Of a DNA stretch of 9,400 bases, positions 1 through 6,880 are shown one piece after another. The notes beneath the pieces are model-generated. The model searched no databases, had not been told where the DNA came from, and saw nothing but the letters and a program-made list of their open reading frames with translations. Numbering within the stretch: the first letter of the stretch is position 1; every line of letters begins with the position of its first letter. This DNA comes from an uncultured Roseburia sp. (lineage in GTDB: Bacteria; Bacillota; Clostridia; Lachnospirales; Lachnospiraceae): assembly GCA_945928585.1 (NCBI GenBank), contig CAMENQ010000074.1, forward strand, positions 1 to 9,400, written 5' to 3'. Made by a program: the position numbers and the translations under genes.

Positions 1-30
1 AGGCACTCCGGTACAGTATAAGAGTTTCCT

Positions 31-77
31 AAGAGGAAGCCCCATCATATTGCGGCTGCCTCTTTAGTAATTTTTTT
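31..77 (+). terminator. Hairpin with T-tract, possible plus-strand or bidirectional terminator
   Basis: Bases 31-36 (AAGAGG) pair with 59-64 (CCTCTT). After an A/G mismatch, 38-41 (AGCC) pair with 54-57 (GGCT), leaving a 12-base loop. On the plus strand a T-rich run follows to base 77, so this best suits a plus-strand transcript arriving from outside the window. On the minus strand the hairpin starts right after the rubrerythrin stop codon (64-66) but lacks a good U-tract, so it may only protect that 3' end. Seen directly; function inferred. Confidence 0.45.
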
Positions 78-720
78 CACTGATTTCAAAATAGCTTTGC
101 GGATGAGCGCATACAGGGCATATCTCAGGTGCATTTGTTCCAACTACTATATGTCCGCAGTTTCTGCACTCCCATACCTTAACTTCACTCTTTGCAAATA
201 CTTCTGCCATTTCCACATTCTTAAGCAGTGCTCTGTAACGCTCCTCATGATGCTTCTCTATGGCACCTACCATACGGAATTTAGCGGCAAGCTCCGGGAA
301 GCCTTCCTCCTCTGCTGTTTTAGCAAAGCCTTCGTACATATCTGTCCACTCATAGTTTTCACCTTCGGCTGCTGCATTTAAGTTTGCTTTTGTATCTCCT
401 ATGCCGTTTAACTCCTTAAACCACATTTTTGCATGCTCTCTTTCATTTTCGGCTGTCTTTAAAAACAGAGCTGCAATCTGTTCATAGCCTTCTTTTTTAG
501 CAACTGAAGCGAAATAGGTGTATTTATTTCTCGCACCTGATTCACCTGCAAATGCTGCCTCAAGATTTTTCTTTGTCTGTGTTCCTGCGTACTTATCAGG
601 CTGTTCGGATGTAATAACTTCTAAATTATCTCCTGTTGCGTGGCAGCGTGGACAAACCGGTTCTTCGCCGTCTTTAACTGTAAATACCTCTCCGCATATT
701 TTACATCTGTATGTTTTCAT
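64..720 (-). CDS. Rubrerythrin, probable internally initiated product of the fusion frame
   Basis: This 218-residue product starts at an in-frame ATG inside the fusion. It has an N-terminal iron knuckle (C6, C9, C23, C26), a ferritin-like di-iron domain and a C-terminal rubredoxin domain (C185, C188, C201, C204). Visible di-iron ligands are E60 in AGES, E93/H96 in EREH, E124 and E155/H158. D127 lies where Desulfovibrio vulgaris rubrerythrin has its redox-switching Glu97; I recall similar WTDMY segments in clostridial homologues, so this is probably a subfamily trait. The family reduces hydrogen peroxide in the cytoplasm of anaerobes using NADH-derived electrons. A strong SD lies 7 bases upstream of this ATG, which is why a separate product is proposed. 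Whether the cell makes the fusion, this form or both cannot be told from sequence. Confidence 0.7.
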   Translation of the reverse strand: MKTYRCKICGEVFTVKDGEEPVCPRCHATGDNLEVITSEQPDKYAGTQTKKNLEAAFAGESGARNKYTYFASVAKKEGYEQIAALFLKTAENEREHAKMWFKELNGIGDTKANLNAAAEGENYEWTDMYEGFAKTAEEEGFPELAAKFRMVGAIEKHHEERYRALLKNVEMAEVFAKSEVKVWECRNCGHIVVGTNAPEICPVCAHPQSYFEISEKNY

Positions 721-2175
721 TATATTTCCTCCTTTATTTTCCTGATTGTTTTGAGTAATTTGTTCATATTCCATTGCATCACCGATATGCTTTATCTGTG
801 TATGCTTTGCAATGTCATCGCTTGTGGTTACAAGATTTTCAAGCGATAAGTTATGTACTGAATGATTTCCTGTAACTCTGGCAAATGTTTCAAGTTCTCT
901 TCTTGAAACATTTAAGAAATTGGCAACTCTTGCTGCTGCTGCGTCGATTTCAAGTCTTGCACGAAGCTCAGGATTTTGTGTAGCTACACCAACCGGACAG
1001 TTTCCGCTTCCGCAGATGCGGTACTGCTGGCAGGCTGCTGCGATTAAGCCTGCACTTGCAATAGCAACTGCATCTGCACCCATAGCCAGTGCCTTTGCAA
1101 AATCAGCAGAAACACGAAGACCGCCTGTAATAACAAGGTCTATATCAGCTTTTACGGAATCAAGATATTTTCTTGCCCTGTACAAAGCATATATGGTAGG
1201 AATAGTAGTCGCCTCTCTTAAAAGCAAAGGACTTGATCCTGTAGCTCCGCCTCTGCCGTCAATTGTAATAAAATCCGGTTCTGCGTATACACAATATTCC
1301 AAATCCTGCTCTATTCTTCCTGCTGCAATCTTAATACCAATCGGTCTTCCTTCGGAACGGCGGCGAAGCATATCTACCATTTCCTTCAAATCCTCTTTGG
1401 AGTTAAGCTCTGGGAATTTGCTGGGACTTTGAATATCCTCGCCCTTTTTCTTGCCACGTATGGCAGCTATTTCCTCTGTAACCTTCTCTCCCGGAAGATG
1501 TCCTCCCATCCCCGGCTTTGTACCCTGTCCGATTTTAATTTCAATGGCATCAGAGGTTTTTAGATTTTCATCTGTAACACTATATTTATTCGGAATATAT
1601 TCAAATATGTATTTGTATGATGCTGACTTTTCCTCCGGCAAAATACCGCCTTCCCCGCTGCACATAGCTGTTTTGGCAAGAGCCGAGCCTTTCGCAAGGG
1701 CTATTTTTACCTCCTTTGACAATGCACCAAAGGACATATGTGAAATATAAACAGGACTTTCAAGTACCATCGGCTTTTTAGCATGCTTTCCTATTATTGT
1801 CCTTGTCTCCACTTCATCTCCGTCATTTAATGGGGGAGGATTCAGCTGTGCTCCAAGAAGAAGTATGTCATCCCAGTTCGGCATCTTCATCTGGGTACTC
1901 ATCGCTGCTCCTACTGATTTTCCTGTAACTGCCATTTCATGTATCTCTGCCATATATCTTGCAGAAGTATCATGACGCATCGTAGCCGGGTCATAATCCA
2001 GCTTTCCACGAAAAGCAGGCTGTGTATTCTGCTTCTTCTCCTCATTTTCAGACACCAAAACAAACTTTGATGCCGGCTGCTTACAGACCGGACATTCAGT
2101 AAGTTCTGAAAGTGGCTTTCCACTTTTTTCTTCATCGTAAATAGCGCCGCATACGCTGCACTTATATACTGCCAT
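64..2175 (-). CDS. Rubredoxin-glutamate synthase (FMN/3Fe-4S core)-rubrerythrin fusion protein
   Basis: One 703-residue frame holds three modules. Residues 4-43 are a rubredoxin-like knuckle (C6, C9, C28, C31). Residues about 60-470 match the FMN-binding glutamate synthase core (GltB domain 2 type), with a glycine-rich [18 protein letters not shown] segment and the 3Fe-4S cysteines C382, C388, C393 in the motif ending CPVGVATQ. Residues 486-703 are a full rubrerythrin. The glutaminase and C-terminal beta-helix domains of full glutamate synthase are absent, so ammonia-dependent activity or another redox role is possible; the substrate is unknown. A cytoplasmic redox role is inferred, with electrons passing between rubredoxin-type irons, flavin and di-iron centre. 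Two ATGs compete: at 2181 the SD GGAGG is only 3 bases away, at 2175 it is 9 bases away, so 2175 is preferred. The junction linker is polar (around QNNQENKGG) and encodes an internal SD. A missed stop at the junction from a sequencing error cannot be excluded. Confidence 0.85.
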   Translation of the reverse strand: MAVYKCSVCGAIYDEEKSGKPLSELTECPVCKQPASKFVLVSENEEKKQNTQPAFRGKLDYDPATMRHDTSARYMAEIHEMAVTGKSVGAAMSTQMKMPNWDDILLLGAQLNPPPLNDGDEVETRTIIGKHAKKPMVLESPVYISHMSFGALSKEVKIALAKGSALAKTAMCSGEGGILPEEKSASYKYIFEYIPNKYSVTDENLKTSDAIEIKIGQGTKPGMGGHLPGEKVTEEIAAIRGKKKGEDIQSPSKFPELNSKEDLKEMVDMLRRRSEGRPIGIKIAAGRIEQDLEYCVYAEPDFITIDGRGGATGSSPLLLREATTIPTIYALYRARKYLDSVKADIDLVITGGLRVSADFAKALAMGADAVAIASAGLIAAACQQYRICGSGNCPVGVATQNPELRARLEIDAAAARVANFLNVSRRELETFARVTGNHSVHNLSLENLVTTSDDIAKHTQIKHIGDAMEYEQITQNNQENKGGNIMKTYRCKICGEVFTVKDGEEPVCPRCHATGDNLEVITSEQPDKYAGTQTKKNLEAAFAGESGARNKYTYFASVAKKEGYEQIAALFLKTAENEREHAKMWFKELNGIGDTKANLNAAAEGENYEWTDMYEGFAKTAEEEGFPELAAKFRMVGAIEKHHEERYRALLKNVEMAEVFAKSEVKVWECRNCGHIVVGTNAPEICPVCAHPQSYFEISEKNY
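728..735 (-). promoter_or_regulatory. Internal ribosome binding site at the fusion junction
   Basis: On the minus strand the bases read AAAGGAGG, followed by 7 bases and the ATG at 720. Strength and spacing are equal to or better than those of the other genes in this window. It lies in open reading frame and is translated there as part of the linker (codons for NKGGNI). It supports independent initiation of rubrerythrin. Confidence 0.8.
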
Positions 2176-2184
2176 ATGCATATA

Positions 2185-2189
2185 CCTCC
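2185..2189 (-). promoter_or_regulatory. Ribosome binding site deciding the start of the fusion gene
   Basis: GGAGG on the minus strand is 3 bases from the ATG at 2181 and 9 bases from the ATG at 2175. The longer spacing is the functional range in Firmicutes, so the two residues Met-His before the second Met are probably not translated. Confidence 0.6.
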
Positions 2190-2341
2190 GTTTTTTAATT
2201 TTATCTCATGTCTGCACTTTGTTTTGTGAGACTTAAGTTTCTTATTAGCTTATTACCTTAATGTACTAATCACGTTTTGTTTCCATAAACTCTTATAAAT
2301 TCTACGATTTATCTAAATATTAATACTAATTCTTATTTTTA

Positions 2342-2370
2342 ATAATAACCCAAAAATAATTTTTTGTCAA
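2342..2370 (-). promoter_or_regulatory. Sigma-A-type promoter for the rubredoxin-glutamate synthase-rubrerythrin gene
   Basis: On the minus strand a perfect -35 TTGACA (2370-2365) is followed by exactly 17 bases and TATTAT (2347-2342), one base off the -10 consensus. Transcription would start near 2335, giving an unusually long, AT-rich leader of about 160 bases before the ATG at 2175. Nothing in the leader matches a riboswitch I recognise. The remainder of 2176-2438 holds no gene. Confidence 0.8.
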
Positions 2371-2438
2371 TATATGTGGTTGACTTTCCTCAGGTCTTCA
2401 ATATTTTCCGGTTATGTCTGGTGTAGCATTCAAATATC

Positions 2439-4151
2439 TTAGCCTGCCGGAAGACTATCCCTCACACAAAGTGCTCCCCAACCTGTTTTTCTGCTTGGTG
2501 TCTCCTCCCCCGGAAGCTGCTTTGCACCACGTATCATATATGCCTTTACCTTTTCCCCATACAGCCATCTGTCGTTCCCCCTCACTATTCCCCATTCGCA
2601 TAATAATGCTGCACTGCCGCTTACAAATGGTGTTGCAAATGATGTTCCGCTTAAGGAAATAAGACCACCTCCCACTGCTGCCGTAGTAATGTTTACGCCA
2701 GGTGCCACTATATCAGGCTTAATTATTCCCCCAGTTCTGTCAAAGCCTCTTCCCGAAAATGATGCATAGCTTGTATTTGAAGAATCATAGGCTCCCACAG
2801 AGATAACATTTCTTGCAGTTGACGGAATTGTAAGAGTGGTATATGGTGTAGGAAGTACAAAATGGCTTGCATTTATACTTCCTGCTGACGGGAGCCACAT
2901 ATCATATTCTCCAAAGGAAACCTTTCTGCCATATAGGGAAATTGTCCAAAGTCCTTCTGTTATATAGTTTTCCCTTGGAATAAAATCAATATATATTTCC
3001 TGAAAGGGACTAAATGGTGACGGCTCTCCATAATATATTAAAAGTTCTGTCCTGTCTGTCCCGTATCTGTATGTGCCTGCCCTTTCCTCCGTTATGTTTA
3101 TTTTTCTTCCTCCCGGAGTAACTATTTCCACATCAAAAATATCTGCATAATTTTTCCAAATCTGTAAATTTAGCGACGGCTCGTAGCTTTCCACTGCCAG
3201 CTCTATGTCTGTTCTTTGATTTTGGACTGCAAAGCCTGATGTGTGACCTGATGCTGCCCCCTCGTTTCCCGTTCCCACAATTATTGTATTTATGCCTATC
3301 CGGGAAACTGAATCTATATATGTTTCCAAAAGTGACGTTCCGTCGTGAGAGCCATATGTATTTCCAAAGCTTAAATTAATAATCATAGGTCTGTTATTTT
3401 CCACACCATACCTTACGCAGAAATCTACTGCCTCCATAAGCTCACTTGTTCTTGGAAAGCCTTCTGCCTCAGGCGTCCCAAGCTTTACTGCAAGTATGTC
3501 TGCTCTTGTGGCTATGCCTAAGTCACCGGTGCTATCTTTATCATATATCCGTGCAAAATTTCCTGCTGCTATGGCTGCAACTGCAGTACCATGGCCTGTA
3601 TTATCTGTTGTTCGTACAATTTTCTGCTGCTCAGCCCTTCCTGTATATTCCAATGCACTGTTTATGGCTTCCCGGTCATAAAATACACCGGCCGCCTGAT
3701 CCAGAATACCCAAAATCCTGGTGCTTCCGTCTCTGTTTCTGAATACTGTATTTCCATAATCTATGCCGCTGTCTATAACTGCCACAATACAATTCTCCCC
3801 ATAAAGTCCGTCAATTCCCTCCTGAACGGCAGATATACAGGATGCTCTTCTGCCATCAGTAACGGCAAAGTTTAGTCTTTTGGGTTTTTCTACAAATATT
3901 ATGTTTTCAAAATCTGACACTATTTCTATTAATTCCTGTGGTATCTTCAGAATGGCATATCCATTTAAAAGTTCCTTTATTTCAACTCCAAGCTCCTTCA
4001 CATTTTCCAGACTGCCCACATACCTTACTATAAGTGTCCACAGCTTTGTCTGATTGTCTACTCCCACATTTAAGTTTAGTGATTTTTCCCTTTCTGCTTC
4101 TGTTGAATCAAGTGCAAGATTCAACATATTTTCCTGCTTTTGATTACTCAA
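2439..4151 (-). CDS. S8 subtilisin-like serine protease, Csp (germination protease) type
   Basis: This is a 570-residue protein with no signal peptide or membrane segment. An N-terminal propeptide-like region of about 90 residues precedes a subtilisin fold. The catalytic residues are all visible: D127 in VAVIDSGID, H187 in TGHGTA, oxyanion N296 in GTGNEG and S504 in SGTSFATP. About 130 residues between the oxyanion Asn and the Ser (roughly 310-445) form an insertion, as in the clostridial CspB family, where a jelly-roll domain interrupts the protease fold. Csp proteases activate the cortex hydrolase SleC during spore germination; that role here is inferred from architecture, and other cytoplasmic S8 proteases remain possible. 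The complete triad argues against a CspA/CspC-type pseudoprotease. The start is TTG: two adjacent TTG codons at 4154 and 4151 lie 4 and 7 bases from the SD, so 4151 is preferred. It appears monocistronic. No clear terminator follows its stop. Confidence 0.85.
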   Translation of the reverse strand: MSNQKQENMLNLALDSTEAEREKSLNLNVGVDNQTKLWTLIVRYVGSLENVKELGVEIKELLNGYAILKIPQELIEIVSDFENIIFVEKPKRLNFAVTDGRRASCISAVQEGIDGLYGENCIVAVIDSGIDYGNTVFRNRDGSTRILGILDQAAGVFYDREAINSALEYTGRAEQQKIVRTTDNTGHGTAVAAIAAGNFARIYDKDSTGDLGIATRADILAVKLGTPEAEGFPRTSELMEAVDFCVRYGVENNRPMIINLSFGNTYGSHDGTSLLETYIDSVSRIGINTIIVGTGNEGAASGHTSGFAVQNQRTDIELAVESYEPSLNLQIWKNYADIFDVEIVTPGGRKINITEERAGTYRYGTDRTELLIYYGEPSPFSPFQEIYIDFIPRENYITEGLWTISLYGRKVSFGEYDMWLPSAGSINASHFVLPTPYTTLTIPSTARNVISVGAYDSSNTSYASFSGRGFDRTGGIIKPDIVAPGVNITTAAVGGGLISLSGTSFATPFVSGSAALLCEWGIVRGNDRWLYGEKVKAYMIRGAKQLPGEETPSRKTGWGALCVRDSLPAG

Positions 4152-4158
4152 CAAACCA

Positions 4159-4165
4159 CTCCTTT
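4159..4165 (-). promoter_or_regulatory. Ribosome binding site supporting a TTG start for the S8 protease
   Basis: AAAGGAG on the minus strand sits 4 bases before TTG 4154 and 7 bases before TTG 4151. The first ATG of the frame (4127) is 31 bases away, too far to use this site. A TTG start is therefore supported, which usually lowers translation. Confidence 0.65.
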
Positions 4166-4194
4166 TAATTTTTGTTTTATTTTTTAATTTATTA

Positions 4195-4310
4195 TGATAT
4201 AATGAGCCTTGCGGCGATGTGCGCTTGCGGATATCGACATAAGGCGAAAAAAGGCACGGAGACGCTAGTCGACGTGATATAATGAACGCAAGCCGACGTG
4301 ATATAATAAA
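4195..4310 (+). repeat. GC-rich degenerate tandem repeat carrying three TGATATAAT boxes
   Basis: TGATATAAT occurs three times (4195-4203, 4275-4283, 4299-4307). The last two copies sit in a 20-base direct repeat (4267-4286 and 4291-4310, two mismatches) that shares the exact core CGACGTGATATAAT with a 24-base period. The first two boxes are 80 bases apart. The sequence between them contains decayed echoes of the unit: CTTGCGG twice, and unit ends GCGATGT, TCGACAT, GTCGACGT. The block is much richer in GC than its AT-rich surroundings. Origin and function are unknown. Confidence 0.7.
4299..4307 (+). promoter_or_regulatory. Extended -10 promoter candidate for the TetR gene
   Basis: TGATATAAT matches the extended -10 form TGnTATAAT perfectly. 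It is the third and nearest of the three copies, predicting a transcript start near 4314 and a leader of about 50 bases. No convincing -35 lies 17 bases upstream, as is common for extended -10 promoters. The copies at 4195 and 4275 could act as additional starts. Confidence 0.5.
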
Positions 4311-4312
4311 TT

Positions 4313-4343
4313 TTATCAGTACAATATATTTAATACCTGATAA
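4313..4343 (+). promoter_or_regulatory. Inverted repeat, candidate TetR autoregulatory operator
   Basis: TTATCAG (4313-4319) and CTGATAA (4337-4343) are perfect 7-base inverted repeats separated by 17 bases. The element spans the predicted transcription start, just after the -10 box and before the TetR ribosome site. This placement suits a dimeric repressor blocking its own promoter. The assignment is inference; the same bases could also pair as a leader hairpin. Confidence 0.45.
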
Positions 4344-4351
4344 TACTATGT

Positions 4352-4357
4352 GAGGAG
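4352..4357 (+). promoter_or_regulatory. Ribosome binding site deciding the TetR start
   Basis: GAGGAG is followed by 7 bases and the ATG at 4365. A GTG at 4350 overlaps this site and the ATG at 4359 is only 1 base away, so neither can use it. The start at 4365 is chosen on this basis. Confidence 0.75.
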
Positions 4358-4364
4358 AATGGAT

Positions 4365-4943
4365 ATGAATAATGAAATACAGGACGAAAGATTTAATATA
4401 GCAGATGAGGCAATATATGACGCTTTTTTACTGCTTCTTCATGAAAAAGATATTGACAAAATAACTGTATCTGATGTTATAAAGAAAGCCGGAGTTGTCC
4501 GCAGTACATTTTATAATCACTACGAAAACATTCCGGCTCTTGTTTCTGCCATTGAAGATAAAACCATTCATGACATATTTTCTCTTATGGAAACATTTCA
4601 TCCAAAAAATGACCGTGATATATGCAAATCATATTTTCTGGCAATTTGTAACTACACATTGACAAATTCCTTTTTGGCAAATATACTGCGCAGTCCTCAG
4701 GGAAACAGATTTTTTGAGAAGGCTATGACTATGTTTCACCAATATGTTACAGATGTTACAAATACAACTTCTCCGACAAAGCACAGCAAAGAAGAATTTT
4801 CTTATATGATTGCCTGTACCATAGGCAGTTCCCTTGGTGTTCTTCACAAATGGTCAGTAGATAACTTCAAGGTTTCTGCCGAAGTTATTGCCGATATACT
4901 TACACAGGCTTTTATCGGAGGCATGCTTCCTTTTATGTCCTAG
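4365..4943 (+). CDS. TetR/AcrR-family transcriptional regulator
   Basis: This 192-residue protein has the family layout: an N-terminal DNA-binding domain with a helix-turn-helix around residues 33-54 (ITVSDVIKKAGVVRSTFYNHY, shown here as ITVSDVIKKAG then STFYNHY) and an all-helical, more variable ligand-binding half. TetR-family proteins are usually repressors released by a small molecule. Its ligand is unknown. It is the only gene on the plus strand, and it faces the acyl-carrier gene set tail to tail, which suggests but does not prove that it controls that set and senses an acyl compound. Its stop codon TAG shares the tetramer CTAG with the stop of the opposing ligase gene. A candidate operator lies just upstream, so autoregulation is plausible. 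Confidence 0.9.
   Translation: MNNEIQDERFNIADEAIYDAFLLLLHEKDIDKITVSDVIKKAGVVRSTFYNHYENIPALVSAIEDKTIHDIFSLMETFHPKNDRDICKSYFLAICNYTLTNSFLANILRSPQGNRFFEKAMTMFHQYVTDVTNTTSPTKHSKEEFSYMIACTIGSSLGVLHKWSVDNFKVSAEVIADILTQAFIGGMLPFMS
4940..4943. other. Palindromic CTAG serving as stop codons of two convergent genes
   Basis: Plus-strand 4941-4943 reads TAG and ends the TetR gene. Minus-strand 4942-4940 also reads TAG and ends the ligase gene. The genes overlap by 4 bases, so there is no intergenic terminator and each transcript must run into the other gene or end by another route. Confidence 0.95.
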
Positions 4944-6481
4944 GAAACAGGTTCATCTATCATAACTTCCTGTCTCTTTATCTTCTTTGTTGAGTTTTTG
5001 ATAAATGGATTCTTTCTTACAACAAGACCTGTAATCTGTCGATAGGTAGGCTGTTTTTTATTATATTTATCAAGAAATGCCTGCAGCTCTGCGCGAACTT
5101 TTTCTTCGCTCATATGCTTAGCTGAAACAACATCCTGATCAGGATAAATTCTTGCTGTAAGTCCGTTATTTTCACCTGTTACAACTACTTCACCTACCAG
5201 CTTGCCTAAGGCTAATTTATTCTCAATTTCCTCTGGAGAAATATTCTCTCCGTTTGAAAGGATTATTAAATTCTTTACACGGCCATTGATAAACAAAAAT
5301 CCGTCCTCGTCCAGATATCCCTTATCTCCCGTATGAAGCCAGCCGTCCTTAAGAGTTTCTGCTGTTTCCTCCGGCATTTTATAGTATCCTTTCATAACAC
5401 TGCTGCCCTTTACAAGAATTTCTCCATCCTCAAATGCAATCTCTACATTTGAAAGTGGTCTTCCTATGGAACCTGCCTTACAATCACCCGGATTATTGGA
5501 ACTGATAACAGGTGAACACTCTGACATACCATATCCCTCATAAATACCCACTCCATAGTCAGCAAAATTATCAATATAAAATGGGTCAAGATGAGCACCA
5601 CCGGTAAATATAATCTTTAAATTTCCGCCAAAAACCTTTGATGCTAATATTTTTTTAGGAATAAGAGGACCTGCTGCAGATAATCTCTTGTAGATTGTTT
5701 CAATCATAAGAGGAACCATCAGTATAACCTCCGGTTTAAATAATCCCATATTTTTCACCATATGTAAAAGTGAATCATTTATACATACGGTTGCACCCAG
5801 AGAAAATCCTTTGAGCCAGTCCATAACAAGACAAAATGCATGATGTATAGGAAGTACGCTAAGCATAACAGTTCCCGGATGGGATGTAAAACTTACAGAT
5901 TCAACGTTAGTTGCCAGATTATTCTGGGTAAGCATAACTCCCTTGCTTTTTCCTGTTGTTCCTGATGTAAATATAATGGTGGCTATATCATCAGGATTTG
6001 GTCTTTCTGAATCAGCATCGCCTGAAGTTGCCTTAACTTCTGCCAGAGATACTACCTTTTCGTGTTTTACCTCCGGCTCTTCCTCACTAAGCATCCAGAT
6101 TTTCTTAAGATTTGGACACTGTGGCAGAATCTCGTCCAAAAGTGCTTTATTCTTAGGACTTAAAAAAAGTGCTTCTGAATCTGAGCGGTTTATAAGGTCA
6201 ACCAAATCTTCTGCAGGAAGACCTGCGTCAAGGGGAACAGCAACAGTTTTTCCTGTAATAATTCCAAGATAGCTTTCTATCCACTCCACAGAGCTGGTGC
6301 CTATAAGGGCAATGTGTTTTCCTTCAAAGCCTTCTGCAAGCAATCCCTTTCTTATTGCAATAATATTTGCCATAAGCTCACTGTAGTTTCTCTCTTTGAT
6401 TTCCTTTTTTTCCAGCCACTTTACAGCCTTAATTTTTGAATATTTTTTTTCACTTTCTTCCAATACATCTCTAATAAGCAT
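4940..6481 (-). CDS. Fatty-acyl-AMP/CoA ligase of the ANL superfamily
   Basis: This 513-residue protein covers a full adenylating enzyme. It shows the phosphate loop TSGTTGKSKG at 172-181, the adenine-pocket motif YEGYGMSE at 314-321, the fatty-acyl ligase signature DGWLHTGD at 379-386 with the ribose-binding Asp D386, the hinge region NGRVKN with R401, and a C-terminal lysine cluster KKIKR at 499-503 where the catalytic Lys belongs. The fatty-acyl signature and HHAF segment favour a carboxylic or fatty acid over an amino acid as substrate. The reaction is ATP-dependent formation of acyl-AMP, then transfer to a thiol. The carrier-protein gene lies just upstream (gap about 45 bases), so loading of that carrier rather than CoA is the likely role, but CoA cannot be excluded. 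Two ATGs compete: 6487 is 3 bases and 6481 is 9 bases from the SD, so 6481 is preferred. Confidence 0.88.
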   Translation of the reverse strand: MLIRDVLEESEKKYSKIKAVKWLEKKEIKERNYSELMANIIAIRKGLLAEGFEGKHIALIGTSSVEWIESYLGIITGKTVAVPLDAGLPAEDLVDLINRSDSEALFLSPKNKALLDEILPQCPNLKKIWMLSEEEPEVKHEKVVSLAEVKATSGDADSERPNPDDIATIIFTSGTTGKSKGVMLTQNNLATNVESVSFTSHPGTVMLSVLPIHHAFCLVMDWLKGFSLGATVCINDSLLHMVKNMGLFKPEVILMVPLMIETIYKRLSAAGPLIPKKILASKVFGGNLKIIFTGGAHLDPFYIDNFADYGVGIYEGYGMSECSPVISSNNPGDCKAGSIGRPLSNVEIAFEDGEILVKGSSVMKGYYKMPEETAETLKDGWLHTGDKGYLDEDGFLFINGRVKNLIILSNGENISPEEIENKLALGKLVGEVVVTGENNGLTARIYPDQDVVSAKHMSEEKVRAELQAFLDKYNKKQPTYRQITGLVVRKNPFIKNSTKKIKRQEVMIDEPVS

Positions 6482-6490
6482 TTCCATATA

Positions 6491-6495
6491 CCTCC
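6491..6495 (-). promoter_or_regulatory. Ribosome binding site deciding the ligase start
   Basis: GGAGG on the minus strand has 3 bases to ATG 6487 and 9 bases to ATG 6481. The layout (GGAGGTATATG then a second ATG two codons on) is the same as at the fusion gene start at 2175-2189. Confidence 0.55.
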
Positions 6496-6530
6496 ATTTT
6501 GATTTTACAGCTGCTTTTAAGCATTTAAGC

Positions 6531-6770
6531 TTATGCCTCCTGCTGTAATTCTTCTAATAAATCAAGAGCATCTGCAATTGTAAGAACCTTTAATGCATCC
6601 TCTTCCTCAAGTTCTATGTCAAAGGTATCCTCCAGTTCTCCCAGAAATGACATAAAGTCAAGAGATGTAAAGCCTAAATCCTCCCTGAATCTCATATCGT
6701 TGTCCATCTCCTCCGGCTTTACCTTACAATACTGTGCTACTATTGTTTTAAATTCCATTTCCTGTGTCAT
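6531..6770 (-). CDS. Acyl carrier protein (stand-alone thiolation protein)
   Basis: This is a 79-residue acidic protein of the usual acyl carrier length. The attachment site is GFTSLDF, with S36 as the expected 4'-phosphopantetheine serine, followed by the acidic helix ELEDTFDIELEEED typical of these four-helix proteins. It must be activated by a phosphopantetheinyl transferase encoded elsewhere. It sits between the condensation-domain gene and the acyl ligase gene on the same strand, so it probably carries the acyl group between those two enzymes and is not the housekeeping fatty-acid carrier, which normally sits among fab genes. The SD GGAGG (6778-6782) is 7 bases from the ATG. Confidence 0.9.
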   Translation of the reverse strand: MTQEMEFKTIVAQYCKVKPEEMDNDMRFREDLGFTSLDFMSFLGELEDTFDIELEEEDALKVLTIADALDLLEELQQEA

Positions 6771-6777
6771 AATCTTT

Positions 6778-6782
6778 CCTCC
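6778..6782 (-). promoter_or_regulatory. Ribosome binding site of the acyl carrier protein gene
   Basis: GGAGG on the minus strand is 7 bases before the ATG at 6770. The second in-frame Met (codon 5) has no site of its own, which fixes the start. Confidence 0.75.
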
Positions 6783-6826
6783 ATAATATATAGTTATTTT
6801 TATTAAAACTCTTAAAAATCTATCTT

Positions 6827-6864
6827 TTTCACTGAATTATTTTCATTTAATATTTCACTGAATT
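6827..6864. repeat. Two 12-base direct repeats between condensation and carrier genes
   Basis: TTTCACTGAATT occurs at 6827-6838 and 6853-6864 with a 26-base period, in a 110-base AT-rich gap between the condensation gene stop (6881) and the carrier protein SD. No clear -35/-10 pair or terminator hairpin is visible here. Read-through transcription with separate ribosome sites is the simplest view. The repeats may be a binding site or chance in AT-rich sequence. Confidence 0.5.
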
Positions 6865-6880
6865 TTTTTTACTGTATTTT

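Noticed and set aside
920..1432. Open frame of 170 codons on the plus strand
   Set aside because: It lies wholly antisense to the glutamate-synthase core, has no ribosome site and encodes a low-complexity Ala/Ser-rich protein typical of a shadow frame.
2270..2345. AT-rich near-palindrome ATTAGTATTAAT as a PerR/Fur box
   Set aside because: It does not fit the 7-1-7 arm spacing and has too many mismatches; such matches are expected by chance in this AT-rich leader.
4207..4270. GC-rich stretch as a small RNA or terminator
   Set aside because: Only short pairings are visible (GCCTT/AAGGC five pairs with a large loop) and no hairpin with an adjoining T-tract; repeat structure explains it better.
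4350..4364. GTG start at 4350 for the TetR gene
   Set aside because: The GTG overlaps the SD itself; the ATG at 4365 has ideal spacing.
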